Below are positions 1 through 5,730 of a DNA stretch of 9,700 nucleotides, in pieces. Numbering within the stretch: the stretch's first letter is position 1; each line of letters opens with the position of its first letter. A model generated the notes under the pieces. It worked only from the letters and a program-made list of their open reading frames with translations. It was not told where the DNA came from and ran no database searches. The stretch is taken from the NCBI GenBank assembly GCA_019911785.1, contig JAIOJM010000139.1, positions 1 through 9,700 of the forward strand, written 5' to 3'. The stretch comes from Sulfuricella sp. (GTDB lineage Bacteria > Pseudomonadota > Gammaproteobacteria > Burkholderiales > Sulfuricellaceae). The position numbers and the translations under genes were made by a program.

Positions 1-266
1 TGGTTCTCTTCCTCAGGGAACCAGTTCGCGCCGACATTGGCATTGCAGTTGCGGATGCGGGCCTGGAGTTGCTGCGGGTTCTTCACCTTGCGTTCGAGGC
101 GGGAATAAATGGCCGAACCGTCGCCGCCCACCATGGACACGTGGCAACTGAGGCAGGATTTATCGTGCAGGGTTTTGCCGATCTTGGCATCGCCCTTGGG
201 AAAGGGATTGGCAAGGGCGGGCATGCTGACGAGCAGCAGGCTCAGGAGCAGGGTAATGAATTTCAT
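1..266 (-). CDS. Small secreted c-type cytochrome (partial, runs off left edge)
   Basis: The first 88 codons are visible. Residues 1-19 look like a Sec signal peptide: Lys2, a Leu-rich core, and a likely cut after ALA before Asn20. A single haem-binding CxxCH motif follows (C38-L-S-C41-H42), so the mature protein should be a periplasmic mono-haem electron carrier. The downstream region (KVKNPQQLQARIRNC) resembles small cytochrome c proteins of betaproteobacteria. The distal Met ligand, if any, lies outside the window. The start is supported by GGAGGT at 271-276 (minus strand), four bases before ATG. That site lies inside the 3' end of the upstream M48 peptidase gene, whose stop overlaps this ATG (ATGA), so the two are probably co-transcribed and translationally coupled. 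The electron-transfer role comes from the family; the partner is unknown. Confidence 0.85.
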   Translation of the reverse strand, partial: MKFITLLLSLLLVSMPALANPFPKGDAKIGKTLHDKSCLSCHVSMVGGDGSAIYSRLERKVKNPQQLQARIRNCNANVGANWFPEEEN

Positions 267-1531
267 GCGGACCTCCGTGGGTTGATGTTGTTAAATATAG
301 CAGCCTGAAGGTGCGCAATGCGGATCGCCGCCGGCGGATGCGAATCATAGAACGCCGAGTGCAGCGGATCGGGGGTGAGGGTCGAGGCGTTGTCGTTGTA
401 GAGCTTGACCAGCGCCCGCACCAGATCGTCGGCGCTGGCGTTTTTCGCGGCGTAGCGGTCGGCCTCGAATTCGTGCCTGCGCGAGTAGAAGCTCATCAGC
501 GGCTGGAGCAGGAAGGTGAATGCCGGCATCGCCAGCAGGAACAGCAGCAGCGCCGTGGCGGTGCCTGGCGTGGCGACGCCGAGGCCGTGGTAGAACCATT
601 CCTTGTCCATCAGCCAGCCGAGCAGCCACAGTCCGGCCAGGCTCATGGCGGCCATCAGGACGATGCGCTTGATGATGTGACGGTGCTTGAAGTGTCCGAG
701 TTCGTGGGCCAGCACCGCGACGATCTCGTCGTGGCCGAGGCGCGCCAGCAGGGTGTCGAAAAACACGATCCGCCGGGATTTGCCGAAGCCGCTGAAATAG
801 GCGTTGCCGTGGGTGCTGCGCTTGGAGCCGTCCATCACGTAGAAGCCCTGGGCGTGGAAGCCGCATTTCTGCAGCAGCTGTTCGACGCGCTGTTTCAGCG
901 TCGCATCCTCAAGCGGGGTGAACTTGTTGAACAGCGGCGCGATGAAGGTGGGGTAAACCGCCAGCACCAGCAGGTTGAATCCCATCCATGCGCTCCACAC
1001 GTAGAGCCACCAGTATTCGCCCATCCGCCCCATCAGCCACAGCACGCCGAGCACAAGGGGGATGCCGAGCGCCGCGCCGAGCAGGATCTGCTTGGCGAGG
1101 TCGGCGAAAAACAGTGCCGGTGTCATCTTGTTGAAGCCGAAGCGGGCGTCGATGCCGAAGGCGCGGTAGAACCCCAGCGGAATTTCGACTAAAGTGGAAA
1201 TGGCGAATACGCTCAGAATCAGCGCCGTGCCCTGCCACAGCCCAGATCCGAGCAGCCCGTGCCACAGGCCGTACAGCATCTCGATCCCGCCGCCCAGGGT
1301 GAAGCCGAGCAGCAGGGCGGTTTCCACCACGAGATGCAGGTTGCCCAGACGGGTTTTGGCGATGCTGTAATCAGCGGCTTTCTGGTGCGATTCCAGGCTG
1401 ATGCGGTCGGCGAAATCCTGCGGCACGCTGGCGCGGTGTGTCTGGATGTGGCGGATATGGCGTTGTGCGAGCCAGTAGCGCAAGAGTACGGAGGTTGCCA
1501 GTGCGGCGAGGAAGATCAGGGTAAATGTCAT
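263..1531 (-). CDS. M48 family (Ste24/CAAX-protease-like) membrane metalloprotease
   Basis: A 422-residue integral membrane zinc protease of the M48A/Ste24 type. The zinc site is visible: HELGH at 276-280 gives two His ligands and the catalytic Glu277, and EFEAD at 354-358 supplies the third ligand (probably Glu354) and the conserved Asp358. The N-terminal half has the long hydrophobic segments expected of Ste24 relatives, at roughly 3-20, 65-90, 100-122, 145-170 and 175-197, with two more after the zinc helix at about 287-305 and 325-347. Length matches bacterial Ste24-like proteins (about 415-425). Bacteria with this enzyme generally lack prenylated CAAX proteins, so the likely role is membrane-protein or peptide processing at the inner membrane; the substrate is unknown. 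No strong Shine-Dalgarno precedes the ATG. It is divergent from orn and overlaps the following cytochrome gene by 4 bp. Confidence 0.93.
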   Translation of the reverse strand: MTFTLIFLAALATSVLLRYWLAQRHIRHIQTHRASVPQDFADRISLESHQKAADYSIAKTRLGNLHLVVETALLLGFTLGGGIEMLYGLWHGLLGSGLWQGTALILSVFAISTLVEIPLGFYRAFGIDARFGFNKMTPALFFADLAKQILLGAALGIPLVLGVLWLMGRMGEYWWLYVWSAWMGFNLLVLAVYPTFIAPLFNKFTPLEDATLKQRVEQLLQKCGFHAQGFYVMDGSKRSTHGNAYFSGFGKSRRIVFFDTLLARLGHDEIVAVLAHELGHFKHRHIIKRIVLMAAMSLAGLWLLGWLMDKEWFYHGLGVATPGTATALLLFLLAMPAFTFLLQPLMSFYSRRHEFEADRYAAKNASADDLVRALVKLYNDNASTLTPDPLHSAFYDSHPPAAIRIAHLQAAIFNNINPRRSA

Positions 1532-1588
1532 GGAGTCACGGGGGGTTTCGGGCTAAAATGGCCGGCTTTAGATTACTGGGTTTCCATT
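1532..1588. promoter_or_regulatory. Divergent intergenic region between M48 peptidase and orn
   Basis: This 57-bp gap must hold the start signals of two divergent genes, unless orn is transcribed from inside the peptidase gene. On the plus strand TAAAAT at 1554-1559 is a plausible -10 box 30 bp before orn, but no good -35 lies 16-18 bp upstream. Neither gene has a clear Shine-Dalgarno here. The assignment is therefore weak. Confidence 0.3.
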
Positions 1589-2137
1589 ATGGCACAAGAC
1601 AGCAATCGCCTCATCTGGATCGACATGGAGATGTCCGGGTTGGTTCCCGAACGGGAGCGCATCATCGAAATCGCGCTGGTGATCACCGACTCCAATCTGG
1701 AGACCATCGCCGAGGCGCCGGTTCTGGTGGTGCACCAGTCCGAAGAAGTGCTGAACGGCATGGACGCCTGGAACAAGGCGACCCACGCCAAATCCGGCCT
1801 GATCGACAAGGTCAAGGCATCGAAACTGGATGATGCCGCCGTCGAGGCGCAGCTACTCGAATTCCTGAAGGAATACGTGCCGCCGAAGAAATCGCCGATG
1901 TGCGGCAACTCGATCTGCCAGGACCGCCGTTTCATGGCAATCTACATGCCCAGGCTCGAGGACTATTTCCACTATCGCAACCTCGACGTGAGCACCCTGA
2001 AAGAACTGGCCAAGCGCTGGAGGCCGCAGGTTTACGGCGGTTTCAAGAAAGAGAACAGCCATACCGCGCTGGCCGATGTGTACGAGTCCATCGGCGAGCT
2101 GAAGCATTACCGGGATAATTTCCTCCGGCTGGATTAA
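1589..2137 (+). CDS. orn: Oligoribonuclease (DEDDh 3'-5' exoribonuclease)
   Basis: Orn is the cytoplasmic exoribonuclease that finishes RNA decay by turning very short oligoribonucleotides, including the c-di-GMP product pGpG, into mononucleotides. The product is 182 residues, essentially the length of E. coli Orn (181). All five DEDDh catalytic residues sit at the same positions as in E. coli: Asp12 and Glu14 (WIDMEMSG), Asp112 (ICQDRRF), His158 (ENSHTALAD) and Asp163. The reading frame is open far upstream, back to 1259, but homology begins at [15 protein letters not shown], so ATG 1589 is chosen. No convincing Shine-Dalgarno precedes it. It is divergent from the M48 peptidase gene, and no terminator is obvious directly after the stop. 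Confidence 0.97.
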   Translation: MAQDSNRLIWIDMEMSGLVPERERIIEIALVITDSNLETIAEAPVLVVHQSEEVLNGMDAWNKATHAKSGLIDKVKASKLDDAAVEAQLLEFLKEYVPPKKSPMCGNSICQDRRFMAIYMPRLEDYFHYRNLDVSTLKELAKRWRPQVYGGFKKENSHTALADVYESIGELKHYRDNFLRLD

Positions 2138-2153
2138 CGTTCAAAGCAGGGCG

Positions 2154-2302
2154 TACCACGAATTACACGAATAAAACACGAATGTTCACGAATGATTATG
2201 GCGTTGCATTCTTGCCCGGACTCACTGCCACGCTGAAGCAGAGGTTTCTATTCATATGTCTTTATTCGTGTAGATTCGTGAGCATTCGTGTAATTCGTGG
2301 TA
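2154..2302. repeat. Long inverted repeat of iterated CACGAAT heptamers
   Basis: The spacer between orn and the phosphorylase gene (2138-2340) contains no gene but has strong structure. The outer arms TACCACGAATTACACGAAT (2154-2172) and its exact reverse complement (2284-2302) form a perfect 19-bp inverted repeat. Inside, the heptamer CACGAAT occurs four times on the plus strand (2157, 2166, 2177, 2187) and four times on the minus strand (ATTCGTG at 2264, 2274, 2284, 2293), at 9-11 bp steps. About 70 bp of unrelated sequence separates the two halves. It could form a large imperfect hairpin or cruciform, or be a dispersed intergenic repeat. Similar NYTN-HESTR-type translations of intergenic repeats occur in other environmental bacteria (recollection, not checked). 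Function is unknown. Confidence 0.85.
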
Positions 2303-2340
2303 ATAGTTTTTGAATTTGGGTTTTGGATTAAGGAATCGGC

Positions 2341-4899
2341 ATGAAGCAGGGCACCACTTTCGTTATCGAGGTCAACCCGAAAATCCCGCGCAAGCTGCTG
2401 CGCCTGGAGGAGCTTGCCAACAACCTGTGGTACGGCTGGGACAAGCCGACCCGGACATTGTTCGCGCGTCTTCATCCCGGCCTGTGGGACGCGGTCGGAC
2501 ACAACCCCAAGGTGTTCCTGCGCCGGGTGGACGAGAAACGCCTGGTGGAAGCGGCGGAGGACCAAGTGTTTCTGGCCACCGTCAACCGCGTGCTGTCGGC
2601 TTACGATACCTACCACAACGAGCCGCTGCGTCGCGGCAGCAACCACGAACAGTTCAGGGAAGGCGATCTGATCGCCTATTTTTGCGCCGAATTCGGCTTT
2701 CACGAAAGCTTCCCGATCTATTCCGGCGGACTCGGCATCCTCGCCGGCGACCACTGCAAGTCGGCGAGTGACCTGCGCCTGCCCTTCGTTGCGGTTGGCC
2801 TGCTCTACCGCCAAGGCTACTTTTCCCAGATTATCGACAGCGAAGGCAACCAGATCGCCACTTACAGCGATTCGGATTTCGAAGACCTGCCGATCGCTCC
2901 CGCTCTGGGGGAGGATGGCAAAGAGATGCACGTTTCCGTCGAGTTGCCGGGACGGAAGCTGACGGTCAAAGTATGGCAGGCGCGGGTCGGCCACGTCACG
3001 CTGTACCTGCTCGATACCGACCTGGAGGAAAATACGCCCGAGGATCGCGATATCGCCCACCAGCTTTACGGCGGCGACAGCAACGTGCGCATCATGCAGG
3101 AAATCGTCCTCGGCGTCGGCGGCGTGCGCGCCCTCAGAGCGCTGGGACTGAAGCCCACGGTGTGGCACATCAACGAAGGCCATGCCGCCTTTCTGGTACT
3201 GGAACGCGCCCGCTACCTGGTCGCCGAGGGGCTGGATTTCGCCAGTGCGCTGGAAGCGGCTGCCGGCAATACCGTATTCACCACCCACACGCCGGTGCCG
3301 GCGGGGCACGACCATTTCGCCGAAAACATGGTCTGCGACTACTTCCAGGACATGTGCCATGAGTTGAAGATCAGCCGCGAAGCGTTTCTCTCCCTGGGCA
3401 GGACGCCGGACGGGCCGGATTTCAACATGACCGCCCTGGCGCTGCGCGGCTCGCGCTTTCACAACGGCGTCAGCCGCATCCACGGCGATGTATCCTCGCG
3501 CATCTGCGCCAGCCAGTGGCCGCAGGTGGCGCCCGAGGAAAACCCGATGAGCTACGTCACCAACGGCGTGCACGTGCCGACTTTCCTGGCGCAGGAATGG
3601 ATCGACCTGTTCGACAACCACTTTGGTTACGAGTGGCGCCATAACCTTACTGATCCGGGCTACTGGGCGCGCATCGACGAGATCCCCGACCACCAGTTCT
3701 GGAGCGTGCGCCAGTCGCTCAAGTCGCAAATGCTCGAGCTGGTGCGCTTCCGCATCAGCCAGCAGCACTTCCGCAACCACGGCTCCGAAGCCCACCTCGA
3801 CCGGCTGCTGAAGCATATCGATCCCCTCAACCCGAACGTCCTCACCATCGGTTTCGCCCGCCGCTTCGCCACCTACAAGCGCGCCGCGCTGCTGTTCGAA
3901 GACCCGACATGGCTGAGCCAGATCATTTCCGAGGCCGACCGTCCGGTGCTGTTCGTTTTTGCCGGCAAGGCGCACCCCGCCGACCGCCCGGGCCAGGATT
4001 TGATCCGGCATATTCAGGGCATGTCCCACATGCCGGAATTCGAGGGCAAGGTGCTGCTGGTGGAAGGCTATGACATGGGTCTGGCGCGCAGACTGGTCGC
4101 GGGCGTGGATGTGTGGCTCAACAACCCGGTGTACCCGCTCGAAGCGAGCGGCACTTCGGGGATCAAGGCGGGCATCAACGGCGCGATCAATTTCTCGGTG
4201 CTGGACGGCTGGTGGGGCGAGGGCTACGACGGCACCAACGGCTGGGCGATCAAGCCGGCGCCGACCTACATGGACGACTACCGCCGCAACAAGGAAGACA
4301 GCCAGACCTTTTACGAGATCCTGCAGGACCGTGTCGTGCCCCAGTACTACGATCGCGGCAAGATGGGCTACTCGGCGGAATGGGTCAGGCGTTCCAAGCG
4401 CTCGATCGGCACCCTGCTGCCGCGCTTCAACTCCAACCGGATGGTGGGCGAATACGTGTCCCGCTTCTACCTGCAGGCCAGCTGCCAGGGCGAACTGTAC
4501 GCCCGCGATGGCTACGCAAACGCGAAGAACCTTTCGGTCTGGAAAACCAAGATCCGCGCGGCCTGGCAGGGCGTCGAGATACGTCGCCTGGATACGCCGA
4601 AGAAACACATTCAGTTCGGCGACAGCGTGCGCTTCGACGTTGCCCTGAAATTGAACGGCCTGGCGCCGGAGGATGTGGTGGTCGAGCTGATGATGCGTCG
4701 CCCGACTCGCAAGGAGATGAAGAATTACCAGCACTTCAGCTTCTCGTTCCAGGGGCTCGTGGAGGCGACCGGGGAGCATCTGTTCGCCCTCGACCTGGCC
4801 CCCGATCGGTGTGGACATCTTGATTACAGGATCCGCGTTTACCCCTGGCAGGAACTCCTGACCCATCCGCTGGAGATGGGGCTGATGGTTTGGCTATGA
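2341..4899 (+). CDS. glgP: Alpha-glucan (glycogen/maltodextrin) phosphorylase, DUF3417-containing GT35 type
   Basis: A PLP-dependent cytoplasmic phosphorylase that releases glucose-1-phosphate from alpha-1,4-glucans such as glycogen or maltodextrin. The product is 852 residues, normal for the long TIGR02094-type family. The N-terminus (about 13-120, LEELANNLWYGWD) is the DUF3417 domain. The catalytic part shows SGGLGILAGDH from residue 128, WHINEGHAAF with His276, THTPVPAGHDHF, RRFATYKRA (507-515), and EASGTSGIKAGINGA with the presumed PLP lysine Lys609. A beta-rich C-terminal extension (about 745-852) ends in MGLMVWL. ATG 2341 follows TAAGGA (2329-2334) by six bases. No other glycogen gene is in the window, so the exact substrate cannot be told. 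The frame is intact and GC-rich (41 of 60 bases G/C at 3121-3180). Confidence 0.95.
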   Translation: MKQGTTFVIEVNPKIPRKLLRLEELANNLWYGWDKPTRTLFARLHPGLWDAVGHNPKVFLRRVDEKRLVEAAEDQVFLATVNRVLSAYDTYHNEPLRRGSNHEQFREGDLIAYFCAEFGFHESFPIYSGGLGILAGDHCKSASDLRLPFVAVGLLYRQGYFSQIIDSEGNQIATYSDSDFEDLPIAPALGEDGKEMHVSVELPGRKLTVKVWQARVGHVTLYLLDTDLEENTPEDRDIAHQLYGGDSNVRIMQEIVLGVGGVRALRALGLKPTVWHINEGHAAFLVLERARYLVAEGLDFASALEAAAGNTVFTTHTPVPAGHDHFAENMVCDYFQDMCHELKISREAFLSLGRTPDGPDFNMTALALRGSRFHNGVSRIHGDVSSRICASQWPQVAPEENPMSYVTNGVHVPTFLAQEWIDLFDNHFGYEWRHNLTDPGYWARIDEIPDHQFWSVRQSLKSQMLELVRFRISQQHFRNHGSEAHLDRLLKHIDPLNPNVLTIGFARRFATYKRAALLFEDPTWLSQIISEADRPVLFVFAGKAHPADRPGQDLIRHIQGMSHMPEFEGKVLLVEGYDMGLARRLVAGVDVWLNNPVYPLEASGTSGIKAGINGAINFSVLDGWWGEGYDGTNGWAIKPAPTYMDDYRRNKEDSQTFYEILQDRVVPQYYDRGKMGYSAEWVRRSKRSIGTLLPRFNSNRMVGEYVSRFYLQASCQGELYARDGYANAKNLSVWKTKIRAAWQGVEIRRLDTPKKHIQFGDSVRFDVALKLNGLAPEDVVVELMMRRPTRKEMKNYQHFSFSFQGLVEATGEHLFALDLAPDRCGHLDYRIRVYPWQELLTHPLEMGLMVWL

Positions 4900-4914
4900 A
4901 TTGAGCGAAGAATA

Positions 4915-4951
4915 TTGACATGACCTGATTAACCGGACTAAACTTAGTCCG
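4915..4951 (+). promoter_or_regulatory. Promoter with palindromic operator of the Phd/VapC-type operon
   Basis: A consensus -35 box TTGACA (4915-4920) is followed after 18 bp by TAAACT (4939-4944), a 4/6 match to the -10 consensus. The -10 lies inside the palindrome CGGACTAAACTTAGTCCG (4934-4951), which has perfect 8-bp arms around a 2-bp centre. Phd/YefM antitoxins classically repress their own operon by binding palindromes at the promoter, so this is the likely autorepression operator (inference). TATACT at 4961-4966 is an alternative -10 but lacks a suitable -35. GAGG at 4967-4970 is the ribosome site, nine bases before ATG 4980. Confidence 0.7.
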
Positions 4952-4979
4952 CCATGTAAATATACTGAGGCCACCTGCT

Positions 4980-5225
4980 ATGCAAACCGTTAACATCCAC
5001 GAAGCCAAAACGCAATTGTCGCGCTATATTGACCAGGCAGCTACTGGAGATGAAGTGATTATTGCCCGCGCAGGCAGGCCTGTAGCGCGCCTTGTGCCGC
5101 TGGAGGGGGTTGGCAAAGCACGTCAGCTGGGCTTGGGCAAAGCCACTTATACATTACCCGCCGATTTTGACGCCTTGCATGCTGAAGCAATACAAGCCAT
5201 GTTCGAGGCCGGCGAATCGGCATGA
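4980..5225 (+). CDS. Phd/YefM-family antitoxin
   Basis: The 81-residue antitoxin of a type II toxin-antitoxin pair. The N-terminal pattern (MQTVNIHEAKTQLSRYIDQAATGDEVIIARAGRPVARLVPL, about residues 1-41) is the typical Phd/YefM fold: a beta strand, an EAK-x-xLS helix, then GDEVIIxRxGRPVARL, which forms the DNA-binding dimer. Residues from about 45 onward, including FDALHAEAI, are the likely toxin-binding tail that wraps and blocks the PIN toxin. The gene overlaps the toxin start by 4 bp (ATGA at 5222-5225), which indicates translational coupling. The promoter and palindrome at 4915-4951 suggest autorepression, probably strengthened by the toxin complex. The pair is markedly less GC-rich than the upstream phosphorylase gene, consistent with horizontal acquisition. 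Confidence 0.92.
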   Translation: MQTVNIHEAKTQLSRYIDQAATGDEVIIARAGRPVARLVPLEGVGKARQLGLGKATYTLPADFDALHAEAIQAMFEAGESA

Positions 5226-5632
5226 CGCAACGCACCTATTTACTGGATACCAACATTCTGCTCTGCGCGCTCATTGCGCCAGAGCGTTTAAGCGCTGATT
5301 TGCAAGCTCAATTAAGCGATGCGAAAAACACCGTTTACTTCAGTGCGGCGAGTATTTGGGAAGTTGCCATTAAAAGCAGCCTGAACAAAGCCAATTTCGA
5401 TTTTTCGCCCGAAGATATTCATCGGCTTGCCACTGAGACAGATTTTACCGAGTTGCCTATACAAGCCCAGCATACTTTTGCAGTGGCCAACATGACATGG
5501 CATCACCGCGACCCATTTGATAGGTTACTGATTGCGCAAGCTTTATCGTTACCCGCTTATTTGCTGACGAGCGATAGTATGCTCGAACAATACTCGGAGT
5601 TAGTGCAATTAGCGCCGTTGAAACAAATGTAG
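5222..5632 (+). CDS. PIN-domain toxin, VapC-like ribonuclease (partner of the Phd antitoxin)
   Basis: A 136-residue PIN-domain endoribonuclease. The acidic Mg2+-binding residues are visible: Asp9 in YLLDTNI, Glu47 in AASIWEVAIK, Asp97 and/or Asp100 in WHHRDPFDRLLIAQA, and Asp118 in LLTSDSML. The HHRDPFDR signature marks the PIN subgroup usually paired with Phd/YefM antitoxins rather than the classic VapB pairing. Such toxins arrest translation by cutting tRNA or rRNA when the antitoxin is degraded; the target here cannot be read from sequence. The start overlaps the antitoxin stop by 4 bp, and there is no independent ribosome site. Hand counts give 26-28 G/C per 60 bases, against 41 of 60 in the phosphorylase gene. 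The protein is full length with no missing catalytic residue. Confidence 0.92.
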   Translation: MTQRTYLLDTNILLCALIAPERLSADLQAQLSDAKNTVYFSAASIWEVAIKSSLNKANFDFSPEDIHRLATETDFTELPIQAQHTFAVANMTWHHRDPFDRLLIAQALSLPAYLLTSDSMLEQYSELVQLAPLKQM

Positions 5633-5690
5633 GGTAACAATAAGCCTGTTCCGAGCGTAGCTGAAAAGCAAAGCGGGAATAATCAACCCG
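5629..5690 (+). repeat. Possible GTAG-headed hairpin repeat after the PIN toxin
   Basis: The 71-98 bp gap between the toxin stop and the next start begins GTAGGGT (the TAG is the toxin stop) and ends in ACCC at 5686-5689. Inside, TTCC (5649) and GGAA (5676) flank a smaller stem GCT-GAAA-AGC at 5660-5669, making an imperfect hairpin. The GTAGGG head is shared with the repeats at 8613 and 9458, but the body is different, so it may be another REP-like class or a weak terminator. No T-tract follows, so it is not a standard intrinsic terminator. Confidence 0.35.
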
Positions 5691-5730
5691 ATAATGCCGC
5701 TGAATGAAGAGGGCGATGGAGAACAAAAAC

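Noticed and set aside
311..1192. 293-codon plus-strand frame opposite the M48 peptidase gene
   Set aside because: It is antisense to a gene with an intact zinc site, and its Q/R/E/H-rich composition is that of a shadow frame. No ribosome site or family resemblance is seen.
1259..1588. Upstream extension of the orn frame to an earlier ATG
   Set aside because: The 110 extra residues overlap the divergent peptidase gene and match nothing. Orn homologues begin at the ATG at 1589, and the catalytic residues then fall at the E. coli positions.
2154..2302. CRISPR array suggested by regularly spaced CACGAAT units
   Set aside because: The units are only 7 bp at 9-11 bp steps with no spacers of 25-40 bp, and half are on the opposite strand.
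2248..4866. 872-codon open frame on the minus strand, antisense to the alpha-glucan phosphorylase gene
   Set aside because: It mirrors a GC-rich, clearly conserved plus-strand gene. Its protein is low-complexity in character (rich in H, R, V, A) with no recognisable domain, and its end reads through the CACGAAT repeat. This is typical antisense openness of high-GC codons.
5633..5700. Intrinsic terminator after the PIN toxin
   Set aside because: The stem is interrupted and is not followed by a run of T, so it does not meet the usual pattern.
5704..5730. Earlier ATGs (5704 and 5716) as the start of the R-M enzyme
   Set aside because: There is no ribosome site at a suitable distance before them. 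The family N-terminus MTPxEF begins at 5731, which has GGAG upstream. The alternative adds only nine or five residues and cannot be fully excluded.
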